Assembly: GCA_011037195.1 (NCBI GenBank) | Contig: JAAEAF010002536.1 | Span: 101,140 to 165,139 of the forward strand | DNA from: Triatoma infestans | Lineage: Eukaryota; Arthropoda; Insecta; Hemiptera; Reduviidae | Length of the DNA: 64,000 bases | Reading direction: 5' to 3' | Shown: positions 10,928 to 22,875 of the stretch, piece by piece | Position numbering within the stretch: the first letter of the stretch is position 1 | Layout: each line of letters opens with the position of its first letter | Notes under the pieces: generated by a model | Database searches by the model: none | Seen by the model: only the letters and a program-made list of their open reading frames with translations | Told to the model about the DNA's origin: nothing | Made by a program: the position numbers and the translations under genes

Positions 10928-11606
10928 CAGGGTGTCCCAAGGTATATGGATAACGACTTTTTCTCGGAAACTAAGATAGCTAGAAAAAAATTAAAAAATA
11001 CGTGTCCCCGTAGTTTTTTGTTGGAAAACCAAATTTAATTTGCAAATTTGTTTTGGTGCTTCCAGAAGCGAGATACAGGCACCAATTTCATTTTTCCAAA
11101 TGGGAGGGTGTGGTTTTTATTTAAGAAATAGATTCCACTATTTTTTTGTAAGAAAAATTTACTTGAACGGCTTTTTTCCTGTGAGCGATATTTTACAAGT
11201 TATGAATGAAAATATATAAATTTCAAAATCTTATTATAACGGTTTTTTGATTGAATAAGAAGGAAGTATTATTTTATTATAAATTTGACTCCTCAATAAT
11301 TAACAGATGTTGCTCGAACTGGCCCCCACAATTAGAGATGCATACACATGTTTTTTCCTGCCAATTGTACCTTACGACCAAAGAAATACATCTCTAATAC
11401 ATTTCTTAAATAAAAACTATATCTCCCCATTTGAAAAAAATGAAGTTGGTGCCTGTATCTCGCTTCTCGAAGCACCAAAACGAATTTCCAAATTAAATTT
11501 GGTTTTCTAACAAAAAACTATGGGGACACTTATTTTTTAGTTTGTTTCTAGCTATCTTAGTTTCCGAGAAAAAGTCGTTATCCATATTATACCTTGGGAG
11601 ACCCTG
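10928..11606. mobile_element. MITE with ~250-bp inverted ends (CAGGGTGTCCC type)
   Basis: The left end CAGGGTGTCCCAAGGTATAT is mirrored by the right end, which on the minus strand reads CAGGGTCTCCCAAGGTAT. Similarity between the arms continues for about 200-250 bases (about 10928-11140 against 11385-11606), including GATAACGACTTTTTCTCGG and GCGAGATACAGGCACCAA. It is flanked by TA on both sides (10926-10927 and 11607-11608), the target duplication typical of the Tc1/mariner superfamily. The centre of about 230 bases has no transposase, so it is non-autonomous. Confidence 0.8.
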
Positions 11607-11609
11607 TAT

Positions 11610-12857
11610 TATATATATATATATATATATATATCTAATCCAATTCTTTCATAACAAATTTTGCACATATGTTCTTGAGAGGTTTTTTTTTGTGATTTAG
11701 TGTACTGCGACCAAAAGAGGATAGCTCTATCTATCTATATAAGTCTCTTAAAAGTGATTATGCTTATAAGTGATAACATAGAATGGATGTTTCGAGAGAA
11801 TAGCTTTTGGTCCAAGGTAAAAGCTACAAATCTGCATTTTACAAATTTTCCCAGGCATAAACTAGCCGCAAGGACGTGTGACAGGATTTGGTAAAAGAAT
11901 CATCATCCCATCCCGGCGATTGTGTAAACTAAGCTTTAGGATTTGTGTAATGTCTGCTGAGAATTGAATAGAAAGAAGCTGAAGTTCTAAATGGTGTAAC
12001 TCGACGAGTAATTTATTTATTTTATACAATTAATATACGGGCTGAAATGAAGCAGAAAAATGAATAAATGAGAAGAATGACGAGGAAAACTTATAGAACT
12101 CTATATTTAAGGAAGGATTCGAGGATTATTTTGTTGCCATTTTTGAAGTACCTATACTTACTTAGCGAATTCCTAGTATGTTAAAAGAAATCTATAAAAT
12201 TCAAGTAAATCTTTATTATGTTAAACCAACTATACAGTAAAACAAAAAAAATGATATTACAAAGACTTTTCAAATATATAACCATCAAAAACATCAAAGA
12301 AAAATCAGTCTTAGATTTTTCTTTTTCATGTAAAGTAGAATCGTTATCATCTGATTTATTCATACAACTAACATTCTGTTTTTGCTAAAACATTTAAAAG
12401 CAGAGTAAATCATATTCTATTCAATATAATACTGGACTTGTTCCTTTTGTTCATTTTATCCTTCAATTTTATTGTTTATTTCAATTCATATTTATTATTT
12501 ATTTTTTTTATAGATCCTTTCTGAAAAATAAATTTCTTGCAAAGTTTCGACAAATATAATGTCTTTTCAAAACCTATAACGTTATAAATATATATAGCAT
12601 TAAAGAAAAATTAAACATTACAGATAACCATAAATATTTAAAGATAAATAAATAAGTTCAAATAAACTTACATAAACATGTTCCCATGAATATAACAATA
12701 ATCACCTTAAGAACAAAATTTTCATTACTATTATACTTTAAACTAAAAAATAAAAAATAAAAAAAATTATAAATAATGTAAAAAAAGATTAGCAAGTATA
12801 GTATAAAAAATTAAGTTAGAATAAATATCTAACTAAGAAACATAACGAAAATTTCAG
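11610..12857. other. AT-rich stretch without recognised gene
   Basis: It begins with a TA microsatellite at about 11608-11633. No supported coding or RNA gene follows. Confidence 0.4.
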
Positions 12858-13089
12858 CGGGGTGGGATTAGCTCATTGCTAGCTAACTGGATTAGTAACG
12901 CGGAGGTCCGGATTCAAATCCAGCAGTGCTGCCCTTACATTTTTCTCGCCGTAGGAGCCCCTACAGCTTACGGTCCTGCGATGGGGACAGTGTTGTCTGT
13001 AACGAGAGAACCCTGTTCGGAGGCTGACAGTACACTGGGAACTCCGGCAATGACCTCAGTTTGGAGGAGGGACCTGTTGGTTATTATGC
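12858..13089 (+). mobile_element. tRNA-derived SINE, cut by a solo LTR
   Basis: The head reads GGGATTAGCTCATTGCTAGC, an A-box-like TAGCTCANTG, and the B-box-like GGATTCAAATCC follows near 12910-12921. The family body then appears (TAGGAGCCCCTACAGC and GGACAGTGTTGTCTGTAACG). RNA polymerase III would read such elements from these internal boxes. The 3' end is lost where the solo LTR at 13090 entered. Confidence 0.75.
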
Positions 13090-13816
13090 TGTAATGACAT
13101 AGCAATGTCAAAGCCTTCACAAAATACGTATAACAAAAGGAAAGAATAATTTTTAACTGGTGGCCCCACAGCCGGCTGCTGCCTTTTCAATACAAAGGTA
13201 TCAAAGACAAGCACCGATAAAGCCCTGTCTATTGAACAGAAGCCACCTGGTCTTTGAAAGTCGCCGATGGGCGACCAAATCTGGCCACTGACCTGAATCA
13301 CTGGTCGCCGACCTAACCAAGGTCGCACAAGGTCGGACGCTACTAGAGATGTCTTAGTGTGAGAACTTACTTACACACTTGACAGTGTGTGAGTAAGACT
13401 AATATAAACTTCGCCCCACTGGAAGAGGGGATCATTATATCATCATCATTATACGAGTAGCCACATCATTATATCAGTATCATTTTACAGCAGCAGTTAT
13501 ACTTGAGTTCCGAGCGCGTCCCTATACAAGGTTTCACTTATAATTATTTTCATAGTTGTGCATATTAGTTTATTTATTTAATCATTTAAATTATTTGTTA
13601 TTTAACTCTTAAAATTATTTATTTACTTTTATCAAATCATATTAATTGTAGTTACCATTAGGCACATTCAAATTATTGTTAAAATATTTTCTATTTTTAT
13701 AAATTCAGTGTTAGTAATTCAAGCAATAACTCTCTAAACTAACTTCCGCCTAATAAATTCCTCTTCAAGACATCTAACTTCATACCCCAGGAATCACGAC
13801 AATTGATTCCACTACA
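13090..13816 (+). mobile_element. Solo LTR, family G, longer variant
   Basis: Begins TGTAATGACATAGCAATG and ends TTGATTCCACTACA. ATGC flanks it at 13086-13089 and 13816-13819 (sharing the terminal A). It is over 100 bases longer than the copies at 3824 and 4478, mainly through extra sequence around 13190-13330 and 13440-13510. It shares the GCGCGTCCCTAT word with the LTRs at 38050 and 53859, which links the two sub-families. Confidence 0.7.
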
Positions 13817-14029
13817 TGCCCTATGACTTATGACTCAATAATCAATTATATAAACACAAACAACCAGCCATCTCAGAAAATTAACAATTTGCAATAGCCT
13901 AAAGGAATGACTATTTAATTAGAGAACCAATCTAAAAACAGCACTAGCACTAATAAACAATTGTAACAACTAAACAAAGAACTACAATCAGAACCTCAGA
14001 TATTGTCACGCCTTAAATTGAAAAAAAAA

Positions 14030-14600
14030 ACACAGGAAATGAGATAGCCGACACTCTGGTAACGAAAGGCGCTGTATCACCCTTTTTGAGTTCTGAACCC
14101 TTCAGTGGAATGAGTGGCCAATCTCTTCTAGTAGAATTTAGTAATGAGAAGCAAGTGAAGATAGAGCACAACTCTGGAAAACCCTCCGAGGACTGAAAGC
14201 AAGCTAATGCCTGCCTGGGCGGTTATAGCCAGAACAGATCTGAAGCGTGCATCAGTTTAAGTAAAAATACGCTTCGTATGCTACGTATGTTTCCTCAGCG
14301 AACTTTGTAGACTCCGTGGCCATCTGAAGAAGCAGTGCTAGAACCTGCAGATTCTGTGGGGAGACAGAGGAGATGTTATAATACTCCTAATGGACTAAGA
14401 TGCTATTATTCAGAAAACATTCGGAAGTCTGGATAATTATCAGGCGTAGGAGGAAGATATACACTCCCTAGAATCTTCCCAAATCCTGAGATTGCTCAGA
14501 GATCTAAATCTGGAAGGAGTACTGTAGGTGAGAAGTCTCATCCGTGGCGCCAGCGGGGTGGCACAATAGACCTCTTTCGGTCACAGTGCACTATACTCTC
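14030..14600 (+). pseudogene. I-like LINE RNase H end and 3' terminus (decayed)
   Basis: The translation GNEIADTLVTKGAVSPFLSS near 14038-14100 matches the last catalytic-Asp motif of LINE RNase H (GNExADxLAxKGA). Downstream frames are broken. The 3' end near 14555-14600 reads GGTGGCACAATAGACCTCTT then TCGGTCACAGTGC, a tail similar to that of SINE type b (see 31682-31900). Confidence 0.6.
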
Positions 14601-14639
14601 AAGAACACATTTGCAAAATATATTATGATAGCAACTGGG

Positions 14640-14900
14640 TTAGGATACCAAACTATATGGGTGGGTTATGGTGGACTAAAAAAGCGATTTACCTGGAATC
14701 ATCACACGAAAATCAAACGAATTGCCCTGAATAAAGGATATAAACTCTAAAAGAGTGATTATTTGACCAACGCTCAAACTAACACTTTGCAATCAAAGAG
14801 GATTATATCTATCTCTGTAAGCACCTATATGGACTTATGGACTTGAATTTCAGGGAACTGAAACGATCTAACATTAAAAAAAAGTACCCTCCAACCTAAT
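14640..14900 (+). pseudogene. Jockey-like LINE fragment
   Basis: The translation RFTWNHHTKIKRIALNKGYK (14688-14750) matches the post-palm region of jockey-like reverse transcriptases (RLTWNPHTRLKRxxLNRRYxLL), the same segment as in the relic at 18525. The reading frame closes at 14748. Confidence 0.6.
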
Positions 14901-15805
14901 ATCCACCATCCTATCGTAAATGCTTCATTCTACTTCATTAGTCCTAACTATCCACAAATTCCATTCGTTTTTTGAATTGTCAAATTTCGCTTCGACAAAT
15001 TCCATCAAAAGCTTACATCATATAATAATTCTTTAACAACGAATTTATTCTCCAAAACATATCCTTTTAAAGCTCGCGGACGATTGAGGTGCAGTTGACT
15101 ACGAAACCAACTGGTTGATCGCTGAATGACCAACATTAACTACTGACTGTTACGTCTATTTTTACCATCTCATAGAACAATGGTAAATATTCAATGAAAT
15201 ATATATAGTTTGTTTTTTTAACCTGCCTCAAAAGAGAAGCGTATTATACGCTCTTCTTAAGCATTATAATCATAGTTTGTATAACGGATTAGATAAAAAA
15301 TGTATATTCCTATTAGATTAAATTTAACATTTTGGGAGATGAGTTTATAATGAAGTGTAAGGGCGATCTGCTGAAGAATTGTTAAATATATATCAAGATA
15401 AGATGATATTTAATGCGCTATAATATACAGTTTAAAGCTGAAAAAAGATGGTTTTCCATTGTCTGGCAATGTGTTCCCATTATTAAAAGAATTTAATCTT
15501 AAACAATGCTCGGGACCGGCAAACTTCGCCACGGCACAGCTGATTGAATTACTAAAAGGCAAAATAAGTTGAACCAGCAGTAAACATAAATTATTTCTTA
15601 TTTTTTTAAGAGTAGCCAATTTTATTTTAAAGTCTAGTATATTGCCGTTATTTTTATATCTACAAATTTATTTATTATTTTTTTTTAAATTTAAGATTTG
15701 TAATTTAATTTTCTTTTCAAAATTAATGGTATATTTTTACTACTAATGTTCACGAATACCTACTAACTATTTCTATTATCTATTTTTAACTAAATTTCAA
15801 TTTGT
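14900..15805. other. AT-rich stretch without recognised gene
   Basis: No supported feature. A 69-codon open frame at 15410-15619 (minus) matches no family known to me. Confidence 0.4.
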
Positions 15806-15838
15806 TTCTCTTACTCCTGGTAAGAGGAAGTATTGCAA
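15806..15838 (-). repeat. Family A 3' palindrome alone
   Basis: Contains TTTCTCTTACTCCTGGTAAG followed by AGGAAGTATTGCAAT, the terminal hairpin of family A in reverse. Family A similarity stops abruptly where a LINE fragment begins. Confidence 0.6.
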
Positions 15839-16372
15839 TTCTGAGCCAGCCCTTACCGTCACTAAACGGTTCTGCGACTGTCAGATTAGACTTTGGGAGA
15901 CGAGAGTTTTGGAGAAATATTGGGAAGCCACATAGGGGTGCCTCCAGGCCAACAAATTTATCAACGAGACTAAGCAGGGTTTCGGATTACCTCCTGAATC
16001 TGAGCAGGACAATACTGAGGACTTTAGTAGGTGTAGTGACTGGACACAAGTGGGTGGCTAGTGATTTACATAAAATAGGGAGGGAGGTCTTCTAGTCCCA
16101 TATGTCAGAATTGTGATGATGGAATTAGGGAAATGGTGTACCACTATTTATGTTGGTATCCCGCGTTTGGCTGGCCATAGATATCGGATTTTTAGGAGAG
16201 TGTTGCTCTCACAGGAAAACCTGGGGATGGTTGGAGCTAAATGATATTTTAGGATGTTGTAGACTGATCGACAAACTGCCCGGGGAGGTAAATTAGTAGG
16301 ATAAATTGGGGGGAAATTAGGGGGGGATAAAAGCCATACTGGCTTAGGTCCCATGCTGATTTAGGTCAAATT
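15839..16372 (+). pseudogene. I-like LINE 3' fragment (sub-family of 39913)
   Basis: It aligns by eye with the LINE at 39913-40619, sharing phrases such as GCTTAGGTCCCA at the end, CAGCCCTTRCC at the start and the zinc-knuckle coding segment (CQNCDDGIREMVYHYLCWYP, about 16107-16165). The frame is open at 15802-16095 but shifted or stopped later. No clear tail or target duplication was seen. Confidence 0.6.
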
Positions 16373-17205
16373 TTTGGAAATACACTTTTTGAGACCATCT
16401 GAGTAAAAAATGTGAGTGGTAAATCTGATTTTTCAACTTATGAGATTTTGGTTCGTAATAAGAAATAAGATAATGCAAATGCTGACCAAAGAATGAACAA
16501 CCAAAATAACTGTACGTATGTAAATTAATTTTAAATTCATAATAGCTTTCATAAATATTTATAAATATTTCATAAATATTTATTCATAAAGGTTTGCTTT
16601 TAAATAAAATATTAAAAGTGGAAAAAGTGAACTTGGCTAGATCAAAAGAACGCCTACGCATTATGTTGTTTGAAAGCATTCCAACGGACACTATATCTTA
16701 GTTATTACTCATTAAATAGAGAGCTTTTAGTCTGTTAGATTGTGTCGATTTTAAATTAGCCTATAAATATAAAAATATGTTAATTTATTTATATTATACT
16801 TTGTTAAATATGTGAAATTTCATATAAAACATAGCATTACAAACATTAGAATTATGTTACGTTTATATTAAAGGTTAAATTTATCTAGTGTTAATAATGT
16901 TGTTTTGCACATTTGAATTTATAAGTTTGTAATAAAATAAATTCATTTTACTACAACTGTTTGTTTTAACTTTTTGTCAAGGTTTGTTTTTTCTTTTAAT
17001 AAAATTATCAAAAATTTATTACTGATACCCACAGTCTTATATCTTTACAGAATATTGATGGTGAAATTAACTGAAATGACTTGCATTAGGTTCAGCTTAA
17101 TTAGTGGAAGTTTCCGCGACTATATAATCAATTTTTCTTTTAATTATTCAATTAAAAGTGATAACCTAAATATGTCCAATCATTACAAAACGGATATTAA
17201 GTTAA
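16373..17205. other. AT-rich stretch without recognised gene
   Basis: Nothing supported. Confidence 0.4.
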
Positions 17206-17212
17206 GGTCGTA

Positions 17213-17330
17213 AAAAAAAGTGTGAAACACTCGCATAACTTTCTCCTACTGTTGTCCAATAGAGGATTAATGACAATAGAGTGCTGTAGTTGTAGGCTAT
17301 ATATTATACGTATTTAAAAATTACGTGTTT
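17213..17330 (+). repeat. Family A 5' fragment
   Basis: GTGTGAAACACTCGCATAAC then TTTCTCCTACTGTTG is the family A 5' end; similarity fades after about 100 bases. Confidence 0.6.
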
Positions 17331-17394
17331 GTTATTTTTTTGCATAAAGCAAACATGAAAAACAAAATTTTTTTAATAGCCTTCAATTAATGAT

Positions 17395-17465
17395 TTTATT
17401 TCAAATTATTATGAAATTTGTTTAACGTTTCGACCAAACACTCGCCATTTTCAAGACCATATACC
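17395..17465 (-). ncRNA. Decayed hammerhead-like motif
   Basis: On the minus strand CTTGAAAATGGC is followed by GAGTGTTTGGTCGAAACGTT. The GAAAC-GTT half matches the ribozyme-like motifs elsewhere in the window, but the CTGANGA half is broken (an extra U, and A for G8). Recorded as a relic only. Confidence 0.3.
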
Positions 17466-17489
17466 ACTTTATTTTTTACATATTTTAAT

Positions 17490-18520
17490 AAACTTAAAAA
17501 TTTTGTTTAGTTTTTCAATTGTGCTATTTGCTCTAAACTTGAAAACTTTTCAACTTGTGACATATCCCAAGCGAAAACAATGAAATCATAATTTCAAGAT
17601 TTCAAATTCCATTTGCAAATAATAACTCGTTGTGAATACGCTATTCTAAAAGAATAGGCTCTAAACAAAGCATTGTACATAGACAACAGGCACATAAGAA
17701 CATGGCACCTCTTGTGAGTTCAATTTCCCCCCAAAAAATATTAGTTATATTAAAAGTTATTTTTATTATAAGTGCCCAATGAGAATAAAGTACTTCTAAC
17801 TTGAATCAAAAATTTGGATTGGAATGTAAGGAATCAAACCAGCAAATTCGCCACATAAAAGCTAGATTCAATAGATTCAATACCAGCCGCTGTAAACTCT
17901 ACCAATGGCCCTTCATTGGCACTTCAACTATGCATTACCTCCTCTGGCACACTACCATCTTCAATCTATTGCTTGAACAGCCAATCTTTCTCATAAAATC
18001 AGCCCCTAGCTTTCACCAAGAGATTGGAAAAACTGGGATAAAAAGCTGAAAATCCTTCAATTTTATTCTTTGAAGAATTCATCACGTTAGCCCCACTAGC
18101 TGATCCATATTAGAACAAGTAAGAGTTCTAGTTAACCAAAGCATTCTTCAAGCGACTCACACCAATCAAAACTGCCGCCATTCTACATCTTTCGCTCGGT
18201 CCCACTGTCCGCCAGATATCTCATCTCTTTTCACTGCGATCACAAAATATGGCATTGTGTAAGTGCAGATAGTGTACTTTTTGTTTTTATTTCGATCCCC
18301 CAATCACTATATCTTGTTTACTTATGTTCTTAAGGAACACATCTTCTAAAGACACAAATAAACCTGTCACAAAAAGAAGTCATATTTTTATTATTTTCTG
18401 AATTGCTATACCAGCTCTACGTGTGCTATAAGTAACACTGACAAACTCACACTGATGCTAACACACCTCACATACTAAACGAGAGGAGAAGCAACCCAGG
18501 GGTAACACTCTATAATTAAT
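17490..18520. other. Stretch without recognised gene
   Basis: No supported feature. The part around 17800-18250 is less AT-rich and has an 82-codon open frame that I cannot assign. Confidence 0.35.
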
Positions 18521-18524
18521 TATT

Positions 18525-18850
18525 GAAATTAACTGCTCCCTTCTTCTGCGGAGAGTAGATCGCGAGGCCACTGGCGCCTTAAACGTCTGGGAGGATTGTC
18601 TGGAATGCAGCGGGATGATAAATTTCGGATAAGAGGATTAGAGAGGGATTAAAAAATCTGATGGAATTTGTTATATCGGGTTCGGGCAACCTTACTTACA
18701 AAAGGAATGTCTATGTCCGTATGAATGGTTAGATTGGAAACTTAAAATGGAGCGTTAACAATAGTGCGAAGGATTTTGGATTGGAGAGACTGAATTCTTT
18801 GGAGATTTGAATGTTTTGTTGAACCCATAGATCGATGCCGTATGTCCAGA

Positions 18851-18898
<48 letters not shown>

Positions 18899-19510
18899 TA
18901 TAGATGTGTGTATGAGCCCTTTGTTGTTTAGTGAGAGTTTTGACCTGTTGCCGTGTAGTCTTTCGAGTAGGCGATAGCGTCTATTAAGTTCAAGTCTTTT
19001 AAGTCGGGTATTTGGGTTCCACGTCAATCTTTTGTTTATATACATCCCAAGGTAGCGAACGACATTCGTAGTAGGAAGAGGAATTAAATTGTAGTAGACT
19101 CTAGGGAGAGTGATGCGGCGGACTGTGAAAGTGATGTTTTAAGATTTAGTTTCATTTAGTTTTATTTTTCAATTTTTGAACCATTCCTCTAATAAAGTAG
19201 ATGGGTTTGGACCCTTCCGTGTGCGGTAATTGGATCCTGATGAGGAGATAGGATCGCTGGGTCATCTGCATAGGTTAGAAGTACAGTTTCTGGATGGGTT
19301 GGTATATCTGCTGAATATATTGCTTAGAGGTTGGGGCTCAGAACATTGCCTTGTGGTACGCCTCCTTCGGCTTTATGAATAGGAGAATATGATGAACCGA
19401 TCTGTACCCGAAAATAGTGGTCAGACAAATAGGATTTTAGAGTTAGGTAGTAGGTGAATGGCAGGGTGCCCTTGAGTATCCAGAGCAATCCCGGGTGCCA
19501 CACTCGATGA
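18525..19510 (-). pseudogene. Jockey-like LINE reverse transcriptase relic
   Basis: On the minus strand, in order: a GVPQGNVLSPNL motif (about 19340-19370), the catalytic-site motif LLTYADDPAILSPHQDP (about 19240-19295), VVRYLGMYINKRLTWNP (about 19015-19060), LKRLELNRRYRLLERL, YGIDLWV, and a C-terminal NPPRRLRRQWPRDL segment near 18545-18590. These are palm-to-thumb motifs of a jockey-like non-LTR reverse transcriptase, which copies element RNA into DNA at the target site. The YADD aspartates are retained. The frame is broken by shifts and by a GT microsatellite at 18854-18899 that has expanded inside the coding region. Confidence 0.75.
18854..18899. repeat. (GT)n microsatellite
   Basis: About 22 GT units interrupting the jockey-like coding relic. 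Confidence 0.95.
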
Positions 19511-19514
19511 AGGC

Positions 19515-20090
19515 TTATTTCATATCAAGGAAGACCCCCCCCCCCCCCCCCGAGCAACACTCCTTTTTCTCAAGAAAACCGTCATATAAATTAAAAATCT
19601 ACGGACATCATTGCTAAAGAAATATCCTTTATAAATTCTATATGATTGGCAATTAATATTATTAATTATTTAAATGCAATTTAACTATTAAATTAAGAAA
19701 GTTTAATATTTCCAAATCCCTCAGCGTAATTAAAATTTTGGTGCATCAATTATCCTATAACCTAACTAGTTTCATTTCCAGCTAAATTGAATTTTAAATA
19801 AAGCTTAACACAATGATATTATAATAATTGTATACTCAAGTTTTACTTACGTCATCAACAATGAGAACAATCCACCTACCAATCTACAATTTGTTACTGC
19901 AATTGGCAGATAACATCACCAACAGTGCACACAACTGCCTTTGAACACAATTACCATTGACTACATTGTTATAAATCTATGAAATTGATTATTAAACAGA
20001 TCCTATATATAAACTAAGGAATTTGAGCCTCTCAGAAAATATGGAATATTTAGAAATAATTACCATTGTCTTAAGTATTTTTTATTAAAA
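19515..20090. other. AT-rich stretch without recognised gene
   Basis: Starts beside a run of 16 C (about 19535-19550). Nothing else supported. Confidence 0.4.
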
Positions 20091-20091
20091 A

Positions 20092-21403
20092 AAAATTTCT
20101 CTCAAACATAGTAACAGGTAGTAATTGCGATCGTGCCAGAGTTTCAAAATTGATTTTTCATTAGAAATACATGTTTTGGTTGTCCTCTGAATACGAGAAA
20201 AATATCAGCGAATATGTGTGTGTCTCTATGTGGGTGAGTACCCAACATACACCCGTGTGTATGTTAACAGAATATTTCAAAAAAAAAAAAAAAATCGCAG
20301 GAACCATAAACATGGTATTCCAATTAGGTACTACCATCGTATCAGACACGAAGGTTTCGGGCAAAAACCAACCACCTGAAGTGTACTGTAGTGAATGATT
20401 TCTTTTTTTTTTCAGTTTTCGTGATTTTCTCGAAAATGGCTTCAATGATTTTCTTTAAACTTCGTATACTATCTACACACATAAATACCTATCACTTTTA
20501 TTTGTTACATTTTCCTGGGAAAATTGATTTTTTGGAGGTTTTGAGGGAACAGTAGCGTGACGCTTTCCTCTAAAGTACTATATCAATATAATAATTAAAT
20601 GATTTTTACCATCTAGTTAATATTACTACACATTAATTCTATATGTAATTCTCTCTTGCTAATGGAGTTGATGAGGAGAGAAATTGGGATTGGTTAATTA
20701 GACGAGATATGAAGACACTGTTATAACGTAGCTATGAGTTTACAGAAACTGCACTGGAACTTGTAATGATTTTATAGAATAAAAGGTGGGAGTAGATATA
20801 TGAATCGATGCGATGTATATGGTTGAATCTGATAGATAGCTGTTTAGGTCTCTCACTGGCTTATATACAGGTTCTCCCACACTAGCCTGCTTAAGTCAGA
20901 GAGTATCGGAGAGGGTCTGTCTTCTCTCTCATAATTCTCTCGTCTGTCTGCTCTCTCTTGCTGATGTAATTCTCTTTTGCTATTACATATATAATTCCAA
21001 ATTTGAAGAAAATCCGGTTCACCGGAAGTGCAATTTTACAGGATAATTTTTGGAATTTTCTCGAAAACCGATCACAATGATTTTCTTTAAACTTGAATAT
21101 CCTTGCTGCATAAATTGAAACACGTATCACTTTTATTTCAAATATTTTTCTGTTAAAATGTTTTCTTTTTAATTAGTATTGGAGCGCTGCTAGTTATTTT
21201 GAATTTAGATTTACAAAAGCTTTGTACATTTGAACATAGAGCGTTTCACATAAGATCGCTCAGGTATGCAAGTAAACTTCCCACTACCATTTTTATGGTC
21301 AGCCCGACTAAACAATGTAATATTGGAATTTTTAAAGGAAACTTTGTTGTTAAATTTATTAATTATAATAATAAGTAAAAGTCTGTGAGTGTTTCACACC
21401 AGA
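20092..21403 (-). repeat. Repeat family A, copy A3 (reverse, diverged)
   Basis: The 5' end is clear at 21380-21403 (on the minus strand TCTGGTGTGAAACACTCACA). The 3' palindrome near 20092-20130 is eroded. An inner segment at about 20300-20385 has the hairpin plus GAAAC motif also seen at 41651 and 42740. The internal CACTTCCGGT word is present near 21020. Confidence 0.65.
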
Positions 21404-21862
21404 TTTTTTTTTAACTTTCTCTTACTCCTAATAAGAGGAAGTATTGTAATCGTGTCAAATTATCGATTATAAGTTTTTACCGAAAATATCCGTTTTGAAG
21501 TCCCCTGAGTCCAGAAAAGTGTTTTTTTAGAAAATGGTTTGTACTTGTGTATATGCAATATAAGTTAACTTATTATAATTGACTTTATAATTAATAATAA
21601 TTGACTAAAAATAATTAATATTGAACAGCATAGCTCAAAAACGAAAAATCGTAGAAAGTTTAAAAATTGATATTCCATTCTTACTTACGTCATCCATTTC
21701 TATATGAATTTACTTACGTCTTGGTAATAGGTTATCTGTAAAAATTCCTCAACCGGAAATACCACTTTACTGAATGTTTGTTTTATCTATTTTTGTAATT
21801 TTTTTCCATAATTGCTCTAACGATTTTTTTTTTTTTTGAAACTTGGTATATTAAATACAACA

Positions 21863-22535
21863 ACCAGCATATCTCTGAGAGTCTGAGGTTATTGAATAGG
21901 GACGATGTTACAAATGACTTATGGTCAGTGATTAAAGTTTTATACATAGTTAAACTCTTAGTTTATGCTGGTTGCTGAAACTAAGAGCAGAACTGTTATA
22001 CCTAAATTATTCCCCTAACGAGAAAGATTCCGAACGAGAAATGTGTTTCTCTCTGTAACTGCCAAGTACGGGAGGATTTGTTTCACTTCTTGGCAGAATG
22101 TCCTGCTTTATTGGATGTGCGGCTCCTCCATGTCGGCAAATGTTCACTTTCTGGAGGAGAAATTATTGTTTACCTATCCGGACAACGGCCTTGTCATCCT
22201 TTAATTGCTTATGCCCGCCACGCTTGGAGAGTTAGGCACGTCAGGATCTCAGACGCTTTAGGTTAGCTTTTCAGTTTTTTGTTGTAATTTATAAAACTAT
22301 GTTTGATTTATTTAACCATTAGTTGTGTTAATACTTTTTTATCTTATCCCAGTTCTGTTTCAGTTCTAGTGTAATTCTTGATGTTTTCATAATTTTTCTT
22401 TTTGTATTATTTTTTGTTTTTTCGTAATTGGTTGTAAACTCTAGCAGACGGCTCTTTGCCATGCTTTTGTACTAATGTATTTTAGCATCTACTGTATTAT
22501 TCTTTAAAAAAAAAAAATAAAGTACTTATAATAAC
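21863..22535 (+). mobile_element. 5'-truncated LINE with poly(A), target duplication intact
   Basis: Flanked by the 13-bp duplication ATTAAATACAACA (21850-21862 and 22536-22548). The coding part ends with a zinc-knuckle-like segment (CNCQVREDLFHFLAECPALL, about 22040-22110) and a stop at 22264-22266, as in the C-terminus of many non-LTR ORF2 proteins. A 3' untranslated region and an A-rich tail (about 22506-22520) follow. The clade cannot be decided from so little sequence. It inserted into family A copy A4. Confidence 0.75.
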
Positions 22536-22875
22536 ATTAAATACAACACAAAAAGAGCTACAACTTTTATTTACAACATTTCAGTTGGGAAAATTCATTT
22601 AAGGACACTTTTGACGGTGGAGCGGTAGGGTTAGGTTTTTTTCCACTAAAGTGCTATTTCAGTTTATTATATAATTCTATCATCTAAATAATATTAATTA
22701 AAATTAAATAATGTTGTTAAAATTCCGAGTTTAAAGAAAATTGGATGACAGATATATTTTTCAATTTTCTACTATTTCTTTTTCTAAAACAGCTCCAACC
22801 ATTTTCATTAAGCTAAGTATATGAACTACATATACAAAGAGTTACAGATTTTATTTGTAACATCAGTCTGGGAAG

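Noticed and set aside
20161..20445. Overlapping open frames on both strands
   Set aside because: They lie wholly in a reverse family A copy and an A-run; no family resemblance.
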